A stretch of 31,357 nt of DNA from a virus, in the IMG/VR virus record IMGVR_UViG_3300045135_000755, positions 1-31,357 of that record. One strand, given 5' to 3'. Shown piece by piece: positions 6,242-16,146 of the stretch. The translations under genes and the position numbers were made by a program. The notes beneath the pieces were generated by a model. It was not told where the DNA came from and did not search any database. It saw only the letters and a program-made list of their open reading frames with translations. Position 1 is the first letter of the stretch; each line of letters opens with the position of its first letter.

Positions 6242-6735
6242 TCTTCAGTAGGGGTAGGTTCAGGTGTAGGTTCTGGAGTAGGTTCAGGTTCAGGCAGTGG
6301 TTCCCACCGGCTGTACTCAGATCCAGTTACGTATTCAGCAAGGGCTGCAACGTCCTCGCAGGCAGTAATAGCAGTCTCCTTTTCGTTGCTAAGGGTGCGG
6401 ATCTCAGTACGACGGGTAAGTACATCAGCTGGGGCAGCAGTGCCACCCTCAGCTTGACGGACTACATACCAGTCAGTTTCACTAAGCATTTTGCCTGCAG
6501 TGTCTTTGACCTTTGCAATCCAAAGTTCTTTCAGTTGATCAAGATCTTTGGGGTTGTCAACTCCCCAATAAAAACGTTGATCCCAAGATTCCACGGGAAC
6601 ATCGGGGACTTCAATAATACCAATGGCTTGCTTTTCTTCCAGAGTGGTCAAGCGCAGCCAATTAGACGGATATTGTACTCCGTCGTGAACAAATGCCTTG
6701 TCATAACGCAAGGTCTTACCATCAAGTTGTAGCAT
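6238..6735 (-). CDS. Tail-fibre-adjacent protein with Pro-Glu-Thr repeats
   Basis: This 165-aa protein lies directly after the second adhesin gene. It begins MLQLDGKTLRYDKAFVHDGV and contains YPSNWLRLTTLEEKQAIGI, a phrase seen in small proteins that accompany phage tail fibres. Its middle is a helical segment rich in charged residues. The C-terminus is a low-complexity repeat, EPTPEPTPEPTPTEE. Position and the N-terminal pattern suggest a tail-fibre accessory or chaperone-like protein. The leader before the ATG (AACATTATTTACT) has no Shine-Dalgarno site. Confidence 0.65.
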   Translation of the reverse strand: MLQLDGKTLRYDKAFVHDGVQYPSNWLRLTTLEEKQAIGIIEVPDVPVESWDQRFYWGVDNPKDLDQLKELWIAKVKDTAGKMLSETDWYVVRQAEGGTAAPADVLTRRTEIRTLSNEKETAITACEDVAALAEYVTGSEYSRWEPLPEPEPTPEPTPEPTPTEE

Positions 6736-6750
6736 AGTAAATAATGTTAA

Positions 6751-9156
6751 TTAGCGTGCGCGGGCGGTTTTGAAGGGATGCTCAGCAAATGCGGCGTAGA
6801 TGTAAGAGGCGCCATTAGCGTTAGTGTCTCCATCAGTCCCTCGAAGCTTGAAACCATTTGAAAGAATATCTACTTTTTGAGTGTTACTTGCTTCTGCGTT
6901 GCTGGTGTTTGGCTCCAACGATAAATTGCTTAAATTGTCAACGTCTCTCGCAGTGTCGATGATAATCCAATCAGAAACGCGGGTAGTTGATTTAATTAGC
7001 AAGAACGAAGGTCTCATCCCGGTGTAGACGAAGGCTCCGTTGCTGCCACTTGTACCGGTGTACGAACCAAACGCGCTATAGCCTTCGACAGGTGCAAAGC
7101 AGTAGGCGATCATGTCGTCACCAGCTTGATAACTAGCGTTGCCGCCCGCACCGAGAGTAAAAACAGAATTGGTCGCAAGTGTGCTATTAAACTGCGCTTG
7201 GCTTGAATATGCAGCAGAGGTTGAATTAAGATTTATAGCTTCTCCTGAAGTAATATCTAGCGACTTGTGATACACAAGCCAATTTTGGCTTCTATCTCTG
7301 TTTTTAAAAATAGCAAAATTCATTGCAGCATTTAAGCCGTGCCCTACTGTCGCCCCAGCAACGTTGGTGCTTGTGTAACTAACAATCGAGAACCCAGCAG
7401 ACGCATTGGCGCGGACATTAGAAGTGATGCTGCCGTCAGTGTTGCTGACCGTTGACGTTCCAGCGTCCCATGCCCAAGCAACATGTGAATCACCCGAGGG
7501 ATAGTTGGTGACATTGGCTCCCACGTCATTGCCAAGCGTAAATCCGTTGGAATCAAATGAATTAAAAGTGCCAGTTCCGTAACCACTCCCCGAAGTCGTA
7601 ATTTCTGCATTAGTGCGATTAGAGCTAAGCAGCTTATTAGCTCCCCTGACAATATCAAATAATCCGTGGTGGTTTGCAGTTGCGCGGTTTTTAATCCATA
7701 CAAAATCAGGAGAAAAGTTGTAACCTGTTACAGCAAGTGTAGAGTTGTTTGAGGTATAAAGTTTTGCATCAAACGCCGTCGAACCATCGGCAATCGTTGG
7801 GTCCGGCAGATTCTGCGTGCAGAGTGACTTGAAGCCAGTTGGTGGCGTGTACGCAAATGGGCGTTGGCCGAAGTTAAAAATAGTGTCCCCGTTATAAGCG
7901 CCACTGCCTGATCTGCAATTTGCTGTCCACGCACCAGTGAGCCCTGTAACAACAGCGCTACCGCTGTTCATAGCAGAACCATTCTTGTAGAAATAAAGGT
8001 TGCCACCATCCATGTCCAGAGCGACACCAATTACGTCGCCTGACACAAAACCATCGACTGATGTTGTTGAACCGTTATGATAAAGCAGCCCGGAACCGGC
8101 GTTTCCATAAAGCGCATATTGCTGATCGTTTTCGCCAGGATAACTTGCAGCTTGTGGGCTGGTACTGCTTTCAATACCAGACATCGTATAGTCGGTGGCA
8201 GCCGTAAACTCCCAGTAAAATTTTCCACTGCTTGCATATAAAGTTCCAGTAGATCGACCAGAAACGCCGTTGCTTACTAAGTTGCCATTCGTTAAGGTTT
8301 GATCTTGATTCTTAAGCGGATTCAACGTGCAATAGTTGCCACCGTTATTACCAGACGCTGCTGTGTAATTCGTCGGCGTGTCGATTAGGCTGTCGTTGCC
8401 AGATCCTGATGCAACAGAAAGGTTATTGACCGTCCAGTCGTTACTTCCGGCAGCATCCGTTCCAAGTGCAGATGCGCTGCTGTTGTCGGAGAAGTCGAGG
8501 TGGAAGCCATTGGTGCCGTACGTTCCAGAATATGCCTTCGGCTGCCAAACACCGTTATCATCGTATTCACCAAAGTCAGTCGGCGCAAGTGCTTGACCGT
8601 CGATGAAGTGAACTTCTGCCAAGTAAGCATCTAATTCAACAGTTGAGTTGTAGAGTCGAATTCCAATGGAGTGGTTTGTAGTGCTGTTGATCGCATGACT
8701 GCCGTCTTGGGGTATATTCCCACCCGTATAGGATTGATCCACGCCGTTCACGTAGAGTTTTACTCGATCAGAAGCAGTGGCCTTAGTCGAATCAACAGAC
8801 CAAACAACGTGATACCAGGCACTTGTATCTCTAAATACAGCCGATGTAGCATTTATAATCTGTCCGCCACTGCCATCGTCATCTAGGTAAGACTGAAGTT
8901 GGTCGGAAGAATTAAAAGATAGCTGGGCAAATTCACTAAAACTTATTTCACACATGAACAACGCTTGCTGCACTCCTAGCTTGCTTCTTTTGACCCAACC
9001 ACTCCAAGTCCACGTCCTGCGATTTCCTTCAGACGACGGTGTCCTGGAAAGGTAGCTGGAATCGCCTGAGTTAAACCGCAGCGATCTGTCAATCTGGTAA
9101 CCAGCAGCCCCAGTTGCACCTGAGGCTCCGGCTAAAATATTATTAAATACTGCCAT
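6751..9156 (-). CDS. Tail adhesin with LamG-like and SPRY-like domains
   Basis: The 801-aa protein begins with a short N-terminal region. A concanavalin/LamG-like sandwich spans about residues 25-215 (RSLRFNSGDSSYLSRTPSSE, TWTWSGWVKRS, SAWYHVVWSVDS, VKLYVNGV). An SPRY-like module is visible near 305-435 (GKFYWEFTA, GDVIGVALDMDGGNLYFYKN). The last 350 residues are Ser/Thr/Gly/Asn-rich beta structure ending in KTARAR. Such modules bind sugars or proteins, so this is probably a receptor-binding or decoration protein of the tail. It starts 2 nt after the tail-fibre stop. Codon use looks richer in G and C than the flanking genes, which suggests a separate origin. Confidence 0.8.
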   Translation of the reverse strand: MAVFNNILAGASGATGAAGYQIDRSLRFNSGDSSYLSRTPSSEGNRRTWTWSGWVKRSKLGVQQALFMCEISFSEFAQLSFNSSDQLQSYLDDDGSGGQIINATSAVFRDTSAWYHVVWSVDSTKATASDRVKLYVNGVDQSYTGGNIPQDGSHAINSTTNHSIGIRLYNSTVELDAYLAEVHFIDGQALAPTDFGEYDDNGVWQPKAYSGTYGTNGFHLDFSDNSSASALGTDAAGSNDWTVNNLSVASGSGNDSLIDTPTNYTAASGNNGGNYCTLNPLKNQDQTLTNGNLVSNGVSGRSTGTLYASSGKFYWEFTAATDYTMSGIESSTSPQAASYPGENDQQYALYGNAGSGLLYHNGSTTSVDGFVSGDVIGVALDMDGGNLYFYKNGSAMNSGSAVVTGLTGAWTANCRSGSGAYNGDTIFNFGQRPFAYTPPTGFKSLCTQNLPDPTIADGSTAFDAKLYTSNNSTLAVTGYNFSPDFVWIKNRATANHHGLFDIVRGANKLLSSNRTNAEITTSGSGYGTGTFNSFDSNGFTLGNDVGANVTNYPSGDSHVAWAWDAGTSTVSNTDGSITSNVRANASAGFSIVSYTSTNVAGATVGHGLNAAMNFAIFKNRDRSQNWLVYHKSLDITSGEAINLNSTSAAYSSQAQFNSTLATNSVFTLGAGGNASYQAGDDMIAYCFAPVEGYSAFGSYTGTSGSNGAFVYTGMRPSFLLIKSTTRVSDWIIIDTARDVDNLSNLSLEPNTSNAEASNTQKVDILSNGFKLRGTDGDTNANGASYIYAAFAEHPFKTARAR

Positions 9157-9158
9157 AA

Positions 9159-12110
9159 TTAACTAAGGTTGAGAGTGGCAACAGCATGGATAGAACCAGT
9201 AGTACGGACGACGTAATCTACGCGATCAACGGATGAGGCAGCAGTTGTGAGTACCGGTGCAGTACCAGCAGCAAAGTCCCAAGAAGAACCCCAGGCAACT
9301 GTACGTGATCCGGTACCATCTTGCACAAGGAAGATAGAACCAGATTGACCAGCAGTCAGGTTGGTTGGGTTAGCAATGGTAGCGTTATGACCCAAGGTAC
9401 AAGTAAAGTTATTACTATCTGCAAAATCAGGTGTAATAGTAGTAGCGCTGGTTAGCGTAGTAATTTCACCTCGTTGTGCTGCAGTAAAGGTCTGAGCAGT
9501 GTCAGTTTTTGCAGTGTCAGCATCATATGCTTGAACATCTACACCAATCTCAAGGTTAACACCTTGTTTAAAGGTTGTTTCATTAGTGAAATTAAGACCG
9601 TCAAGATAAGCAAGACCAGCGTCATAACCTTGAACTGTAGATCCAATGTCATTATCTACAACAACATTAGAGCCTCCATTCTGAAGTGTACCTGTAAAGT
9701 TAGCAGTAGTATCGGAATAGGCAGCGTAACCAACTGTATCTACATAATTTTTAGTTGCAGCATCTTGTGCAGAAGTAGGGTCACCAAGATTAACAATTTT
9801 ATTAGTCAATGCATCTAGTTGACCACCAAGTTCAGGCGTTGTGTCAGTTACAACATCAAAGGCGTAGGAACCTGCGCTGAAGTTAATAAAACCAGTACGT
9901 TGGTCTACTTCAAAGAAGTCACCAATCTTAAATTTACCGTTGTGATCAGTAATAGCAGTCCATACTTTACCGTCGTTACTTTCAACAATTTGTTTAGTGT
10001 CGTCAGGTACACCGCCATTTTCCGGCAGTGCAGAGTAATCTGTACCGCTACCTACGTATTCCATAGTATGACCACTGGAAGCGATCATAGAACGAAGAAA
10101 GAAAGATACAGCAGCATCATCACTAACTGCACCGTTAAGACCTAGGTTTTCACTACGCTTGCTGGAATTAGGACGACTAATTGTAACAGTCCAGCCATTA
10201 CCACCTTCAGTGTCGGTACGTGAAGTAGCAGAAAGAACTGGGTAAGTTACACTATTAACAGTTACTAACATGTTACTAGCAGGTCTTTCCGTATCACCAA
10301 ACCATCCAGAACCTGCAGTAGGTTCGTTAATATTAAAGGTAATGTCACCACTGCTTGCAGCACCATCCACATTAGATGTAAAAATAGCGGACGTAGATTT
10401 ACCATCAGCAACCAGTGCTTCATCACCAAAGTCAGTGGTAGATGCAGCTAGGTTAGCTTGACCACCATTTAAAGTTTTAATGTGGTACTTGTTAAAGAAT
10501 GCGTAACTACTAGTTGCTTGGCAATAACCATTGTTAGTGACAAGAATACCAGGACCATTCAGACCAACGTGGGTGTAGCTATCTGCCACCATTGAACGCA
10601 ACGGTGATGCAGAATTAACAACAGAACCATCAACCAACATGCCACCACCAGTCGGTGCGGAATCAGTATCACCAGCCAAACCACCAGCAGGTGTGTTTGC
10701 ATTCAAGTTGCTGTTGTCAATTTCACTATCAGAAAAGTTGGTACAGTTTTGGATGTACGGTGATTTAGTAATAGTTGCGCCGCTATAGAACGCAAAGTTC
10801 CAACCTTGGGCAGTTGGCAAAGCAGCATCAACAGTGTTACCAGTACCTGAACCAGCCTTCATACCAGTCAACGTCAGGTTCTGAATAAACGAACCACTGT
10901 TTAATTCAAACAATGCGTGGTTACCATTACTTTGATCACCCTGTGTTGCAACAGTTGGATGTACAATACAGCTACGCAGTGCTTGTCCAATAATAGAAAC
11001 GTTTTTCTTTTGGATTTGAATAGGCGCAGCTTCTTGATACACACCAGCCGCTACGATTACTACACTACCATCACCGTAGGTAGCATCAGCGTTGATTTGA
11101 TTAATGGCAGCTTTAATAGTAGCTTTAGGGCGGCTAATACGGTGACCGTCATTACTATCATTGCCTGCGGTAGCGTCAACGTAAACAACTTTAGGTTGGT
11201 TAGTAAATGTACCACCAGATGTAATTGCAATCCAGTTACTACCATCCCAAACGGACAATGTTTTATCATCAGCAACATCTACCCAAACAGAACCTTTACC
11301 GATACCATTAGTTGTTGAGGGGGTTGCGTCTTGAACGTAGTTTTCAAACCGACGAATAGCAGCAAGAGAAGTAAAAACTTTATCGTCAGAACCGCCGTTA
11401 TCGTAATCAGCTTCTTGATCAGCTAGTTTAATTTGATCGGCATCTTTGATCTTATCAAAGTCAACACTATTGTCACTAAGACCAACTGTAATTTGACCGG
11501 AACCAGGTGTATCGTCTTGGACGTTAATACCATCAGCACCAATAATATCTACAGTCAGAGCAGAGTCAATTTTAGAATCAATGCGTGCATCGATTGCTTG
11601 AGTTGTTGCTACCTGATCATCATCCGAATCCCACGTTTCCGTAGAATAAACAGTTTCGTCAAATTTATTCCAATAATAGTTTTTGAGGTAAGTGTCTACA
11701 TCATCAGGAATGCCAACACAATTTGCCTCTTGAATAGCATAACGAAGTTGTTCAAAGTTTTTATTTAGGTCATCAGACCGGATAGCTGATCCAGGGTTAA
11801 ACAGAGCCCGGATGTCGTCAACTTTAGTAATCCGTCGGATTTTAACGTTGTCAACAGTAGGTTCACCAGGATCTGTAGGAGTAGCAGGGGATGGTGGAGC
11901 AGTCCCCGTAAACTCTACAATCGTTGGGTTGGCATCAGTAATCTGCCAAGGGTAGGTGGCATCTGTCGTAAGTTTTTCGTCGTATTCTTTTGTAGTTACG
12001 TTCCAGAAATAAACGTGTATTTCAGATTTAAATATGTACGGGAAATCAAAAGAGAATTGTGTCTTTGTCCCGTTTCCAGCTTGAATTGTTTGTACGTCAG
12101 TGCACGCCAT
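9159..12110 (-). CDS. Tail fibre (T7 gp17-like N-terminus, beta-helix middle)
   Basis: The first about 130 residues match the tail-attachment domain of T7 gp17 in style (MACTDVQTIQAGNGTKTQFS, FDFPYIFKSEIHVYFWN, then DDLNKNFEQLRYAIQEAN). A helical stalk and repeats up to about residue 300 lead into a pectin-lyase-like right-handed beta-helix. Its entry reads YVDATAGNDSNDG near 310, followed by PKATIKAAINQIN and VVIVAAGVYQE. The last third contains short coiled repeats (DAATKNYVDTVGY) and a C-terminal beta domain. At 983 aa it is much longer than T7 gp17 (553 aa), which fits a host-recognition fibre with an inserted enzymatic or binding domain. Confidence 0.92.
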   Translation of the reverse strand: MACTDVQTIQAGNGTKTQFSFDFPYIFKSEIHVYFWNVTTKEYDEKLTTDATYPWQITDANPTIVEFTGTAPPSPATPTDPGEPTVDNVKIRRITKVDDIRALFNPGSAIRSDDLNKNFEQLRYAIQEANCVGIPDDVDTYLKNYYWNKFDETVYSTETWDSDDDQVATTQAIDARIDSKIDSALTVDIIGADGINVQDDTPGSGQITVGLSDNSVDFDKIKDADQIKLADQEADYDNGGSDDKVFTSLAAIRRFENYVQDATPSTTNGIGKGSVWVDVADDKTLSVWDGSNWIAITSGGTFTNQPKVVYVDATAGNDSNDGHRISRPKATIKAAINQINADATYGDGSVVIVAAGVYQEAAPIQIQKKNVSIIGQALRSCIVHPTVATQGDQSNGNHALFELNSGSFIQNLTLTGMKAGSGTGNTVDAALPTAQGWNFAFYSGATITKSPYIQNCTNFSDSEIDNSNLNANTPAGGLAGDTDSAPTGGGMLVDGSVVNSASPLRSMVADSYTHVGLNGPGILVTNNGYCQATSSYAFFNKYHIKTLNGGQANLAASTTDFGDEALVADGKSTSAIFTSNVDGAASSGDITFNINEPTAGSGWFGDTERPASNMLVTVNSVTYPVLSATSRTDTEGGNGWTVTISRPNSSKRSENLGLNGAVSDDAAVSFFLRSMIASSGHTMEYVGSGTDYSALPENGGVPDDTKQIVESNDGKVWTAITDHNGKFKIGDFFEVDQRTGFINFSAGSYAFDVVTDTTPELGGQLDALTNKIVNLGDPTSAQDAATKNYVDTVGYAAYSDTTANFTGTLQNGGSNVVVDNDIGSTVQGYDAGLAYLDGLNFTNETTFKQGVNLEIGVDVQAYDADTAKTDTAQTFTAAQRGEITTLTSATTITPDFADSNNFTCTLGHNATIANPTNLTAGQSGSIFLVQDGTGSRTVAWGSSWDFAAGTAPVLTTAASSVDRVDYVVRTTGSIHAVATLNLS

Positions 12111-12115
12111 GTTGT

Positions 12116-15100
12116 TTAATAACGATTAGTTGGAATAGGCATAATGCCCTGTTCAGCACGTCGATCGTTTATCCTCTTAAGCATGATACGTTGATCAATC
12201 GCATTACGCATTTCAGGTTCTAGGTTTCTATATGCTAGTTCTTCTGCGGTTTTCTGTGCTTCACGTAGCATCATGTGGATCTGATCATACTTACCAATAG
12301 GTACTTCATCAGAACCAATAAATTGACGACGCATTGTTTTCAGTTCGTTAATGGTATTACGAGCTTCAGCTGTCTTGGCAATACGATTGATCTGTTTTCT
12401 AAAGAAACCCATACGACCCATTTCAGCATTTAATGCATTACGTTCATCTGCCATCAGATCAACGCCTTGACGTTTCTTAAATGCAGAAGATACATCATAT
12501 TCAATATCATACAAGAACTTCTCCTCCTTACTCATAGCTGGATGGATTTTTAAAGGAGAATAAGCGTTGTAGATACGTTGTAACATACTGTACTTATTAG
12601 GTGCTTCACCACTGACAGGACTAATAACAGTAGGTAGACGGTTTGTCTGATCAATTAGACCAATCATTTGGTTACGATTTACCAGCTGTTCAATGATGTT
12701 ATTGTTAAAGTCTTTAAGACCACCATCAAGAATCCTACCAAACTCATTACGAGCACCAGCAAGAGGAGCCAGTGAGTTAATTTGACCTGCAACCCAACGG
12801 TTAGCAGCGTATTCATTACCGCTTGCAACTTCCACCAAAGGACGTAATGCGGACAAGCCTGCATTGTCAGTCAATGCTGCACCTAAAATAAAGCTAAGCT
12901 TTTCAAATGCATTTTCAGTAGCAGCTTCACCAAGCATGTCGAAGTTATCAGCCACGTTAGCAACAGCTGCAACCCAGTTACTTAGACCAGGACCAAGCAA
13001 TTCATTGTACTCAAAACGTCGTCCATCAGGACCAACAACTGAACGTGGTTTGAAGTTGCTGTTCTTCATCCTTGCTGCGTTAAGCTGACGGTCAACAGAA
13101 CCATCACCAGTCACACTAAACAAACCATCACCAAACAGTTTGTCTTTAATAACACTACCAATCACCATAGAAGTAACAAAGCTGCCAATAGCCTTACGAC
13201 CAAGTGTACGGTTTTTAAGGTCAACAATAGTATTGATCTTTGCGATCTCATCCATATTGTCAAGCCTATGACCACGCGCTGCAAGGATACGATCCATAGA
13301 CTCAGGGTTTTCCATAAACGTCTGTACTGACGTATAAGCCAGTTCATTGACATCTTTTTGGAAAGATTTAAGAGGTGCAGGGATGTAGTCATCAGCAACA
13401 CGGACCATATTCATCATCGTTGTCGGGAACGTGAGGAATGGTGTCAGTCCGGGTAGCGTCTGGAGAAGACCATCAACTTGCTTACTAAGACCGGTGTCTA
13501 GGTTAAGTGCAATATCAGCGTTGCTGTATTTAACAGCCTTATCTTTAATAATACCACTAGCATCAAACATGCTGTTGTATTCAGCAGTAGCTAGTTGTTT
13601 AATTCTGTCAGGTGTAGCTGCTTCACCGAGACGTTCTAGCTCATCCATTGCACGGAACCGCGCCTGAGCGTTAGCCAAGGTAGCGCCAGTCCAAGCATCA
13701 AAACCAGTGAATAGGTTAGGTACCAGACGGAATACAGGATCAGCAGCCATAGCTTGCATATCCTCGTACATCTTGACTAGGAACTTAAACCCGTGCCTAC
13801 CACGTTGAGACTCTTGTTCAGCAATATAACGGTATTGATTAATTTTATCTTCCTGTTTAATAACAAGATCTAAACGAGATTGACCTTTAACAGCATTAGG
13901 GTTTTGTGATGCTTTCATAAACATCTTACCTGCATAAGGCAATGCTTTCTTTTGTGTGTCGAAGATTGCACTGTAAGCCATCCAACCGCGCTGTAGTGCC
14001 TTCATATCTTTATTGAGCATTGCACCACCAAAGTATGCTACAGGTTCTGCTATAAGACCACTAAGGTTACCATAGAGTGCTCTAGCAGCAGTACCTGGTG
14101 CAGACAAGAGGCTATTGAAATAATTAGAACGTACAGCCTGTGCAATGATGTTAGGTTGCTCAGGATTCGGATCGTAGATAGGACGGAAGTTTGTAAAGCT
14201 ATTAAGAATGTCTTCATTCATCTTAGCGATAGTATTAATATGACCATCGCTTAGCTCATACAATTCCAAGAACGAATCTAGAATGTCAGGACGATTCTCC
14301 TGCAACCACATCCAGTTTTCAGTAAACTTTTGACTATCAGTTTGGATTTGACGAAGTGCTATAGGATAGGACTCTTTAATTTCGTTAGCGATCTGTTCAG
14401 GAGTTTTAAACAAGTTTGCAGCACGCTCACCAAGAGCAGCAAGACCTTTCTTCTGAACAGTAAAGTAACGAGTAGAGCCGACCAATTGTTGCAGAAAGTT
14501 AATCTTATCTAGGATCTGTTCTTGAGCATTTTCAATAGAAACAGAACCACGGTTAAGACGCATACCTTCAGCAAGGTCAGCGATTTGACCAGCCATAGAC
14601 GTTGCAGTATATGCCTGAGCACGAGCAATATCCATACCTTGATATTCTTTTACCAAATTATTGATAGAACTAAGTGCATCTGTATAACCACTTGAAGTCA
14701 ATACTTCAACACCTGCTTCGTTCTTAACGATTTGGGGATCAAGCATACGACGCATGTCGTCAATAGTTGCAGACGGATCAAACAATTCTAAAACAAGATT
14801 ATCGGCAGCAGCTGCTACTTCATCTGAAGTTATGACAAAATCATCAGCAACCATGCCAACCCGATCAGCTTCTCTAAGTTGTTGTGCTAAACCAATTGTA
14901 ATCTCTTCAACACCACCAGGTGTTTCTATACCGTATTTAATTGCAGGTCCACTAATGAAGTTACTAAGACGACCGTAGACAGTATCTTTGTTGCTTTGGA
15001 TACGTGCAGCATCAATGCTAGCACCAACAATACCAAAGTCATCTACTGTACGCATTCCGGTTTCACGCCAGTCATATAGGTCATGAACACCTTTAAGGGG

Positions 15101-16129
15101 AATATTAGGGTCTGTTGTTTTGCTTAGGTTGTAATAACCAAGCTCGTCTAATGCCTCTTCCTGTTTAGCTACATATTCCATCATAGCTTCTTCAGGTACC
15201 TCACTAACAGGTTTAGGTTTGTTAGCAGCTAGGTACTTGACAGCTTGCTCAGATTCACCAACAATAACAGGAGGCTTACGAAAAACAGTCTGAACTTCAG
15301 ATACAGAAGCGTTGAATTTACTAGCAAATCCAACCATAGGTAACATAAATCCTAGGGCTAGATCTTCGTTAATGTTCTTTTGTCTTTTAAGATCTGGACT
15401 ATCACCGTCAAGAGTAGCAAAACTATCAGGAATATAATCCCATTGAGGTGGCAGTGCTTTCTTAACCATACCAGACAGGTTGTCACCTGTCTCATACTCT
15501 GAACTGATAGAACCAACAGCAACTGATGCACCTGCTTCAATACCACGATTACCAACAAATTTCATAAAAGAGGTATTACCAAGTTGGTTAATTTTAGCTG
15601 TTGGACCAAATTTGGTAACAGCTGCAGTCTGTGCTTTTGATGCTAACCCGCTAGCTGCCCCTTGAGTCAGCAAAGTAGGTAAAACAACTGAAGAAATTGT
15701 ACGGGTAGCTTGTGCTACTTCATCTTCATATTTTGTAGCTTTAGGGATTTGCAAACCAGTTTTTTGCAACAGGAAGTTAATACCATCAATAGTAGTGTCA
15801 ATAATACCCTGCCCTGGTGCACTAAGACGTTCTTTTACCTGCTGACCAGTTTCACCAATAGGTTGACCAAAATAGGTAAACCCTGAGAAGTCAAAAAGTT
15901 TAGTAGGTGGTTTTTCTGGTTTTTCACCCGTAGGTTGAGGCTCAGTTTCAACTGGTTCTGGTTGCACTGCCGTAGCAGCTTGTGCGACTTGTTGCTCAAG
16001 CGCCGTTTGAGGGGCTTCAAACCTCTGCTGGATCTCTTCGATCTGCTCATTAGAGAGTTGGGCCTGGCGCTCTTGCTCATCCAGCACAAAATCCTCACCT
16101 AAGTTGGAGTATTCTGAGGGATCTTTCAT
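12116..16129 (-). CDS. Internal core protein (T7 gp16-like)
   Basis: The 1337-aa length and its place before the tail fibre match T7 gp16 (1318 aa), the largest ejected core protein. The N-terminal 95 residues are Gln/Glu/Pro-rich and disordered. The rest is mainly helical, with hydrophobic or glycine-rich patches near residues 150-210 and 260-285. Unlike T7 gp16, I see no lytic-transglycosylase motif at the N-terminus. It ends in a basic helical region (MRRQFIG, IMLKRINDRRAEQG). In T7 the core proteins are ejected and form a channel for DNA across the cell envelope. Confidence 0.85.
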   Translation of the reverse strand: MKDPSEYSNLGEDFVLDEQERQAQLSNEQIEEIQQRFEAPQTALEQQVAQAATAVQPEPVETEPQPTGEKPEKPPTKLFDFSGFTYFGQPIGETGQQVKERLSAPGQGIIDTTIDGINFLLQKTGLQIPKATKYEDEVAQATRTISSVVLPTLLTQGAASGLASKAQTAAVTKFGPTAKINQLGNTSFMKFVGNRGIEAGASVAVGSISSEYETGDNLSGMVKKALPPQWDYIPDSFATLDGDSPDLKRQKNINEDLALGFMLPMVGFASKFNASVSEVQTVFRKPPVIVGESEQAVKYLAANKPKPVSEVPEEAMMEYVAKQEEALDELGYYNLSKTTDPNIPLKGVHDLYDWRETGMRTVDDFGIVGASIDAARIQSNKDTVYGRLSNFISGPAIKYGIETPGGVEEITIGLAQQLREADRVGMVADDFVITSDEVAAAADNLVLELFDPSATIDDMRRMLDPQIVKNEAGVEVLTSSGYTDALSSINNLVKEYQGMDIARAQAYTATSMAGQIADLAEGMRLNRGSVSIENAQEQILDKINFLQQLVGSTRYFTVQKKGLAALGERAANLFKTPEQIANEIKESYPIALRQIQTDSQKFTENWMWLQENRPDILDSFLELYELSDGHINTIAKMNEDILNSFTNFRPIYDPNPEQPNIIAQAVRSNYFNSLLSAPGTAARALYGNLSGLIAEPVAYFGGAMLNKDMKALQRGWMAYSAIFDTQKKALPYAGKMFMKASQNPNAVKGQSRLDLVIKQEDKINQYRYIAEQESQRGRHGFKFLVKMYEDMQAMAADPVFRLVPNLFTGFDAWTGATLANAQARFRAMDELERLGEAATPDRIKQLATAEYNSMFDASGIIKDKAVKYSNADIALNLDTGLSKQVDGLLQTLPGLTPFLTFPTTMMNMVRVADDYIPAPLKSFQKDVNELAYTSVQTFMENPESMDRILAARGHRLDNMDEIAKINTIVDLKNRTLGRKAIGSFVTSMVIGSVIKDKLFGDGLFSVTGDGSVDRQLNAARMKNSNFKPRSVVGPDGRRFEYNELLGPGLSNWVAAVANVADNFDMLGEAATENAFEKLSFILGAALTDNAGLSALRPLVEVASGNEYAANRWVAGQINSLAPLAGARNEFGRILDGGLKDFNNNIIEQLVNRNQMIGLIDQTNRLPTVISPVSGEAPNKYSMLQRIYNAYSPLKIHPAMSKEEKFLYDIEYDVSSAFKKRQGVDLMADERNALNAEMGRMGFFRKQINRIAKTAEARNTINELKTMRRQFIGSDEVPIGKYDQIHMMLREAQKTAEELAYRNLEPEMRNAIDQRIMLKRINDRRAEQGIMPIPTNRY

Positions 16130-16146
16130 TTTGTTTTAAAAAATTT

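Noticed and set aside
6238-6300. Repeat array in the coding end of the 165-aa gene
   Set aside because: The repeated PTPE units are a low-complexity protein tail, not a CRISPR or a mobile-element repeat.
7344-8630. Several 68-119 codon frames in the same strand but other frames within the LamG/SPRY adhesin gene
   Set aside because: They lie fully inside one well-supported long gene, show Leu/Arg/Ser-rich low-information sequence, and have no coupled start or RBS.
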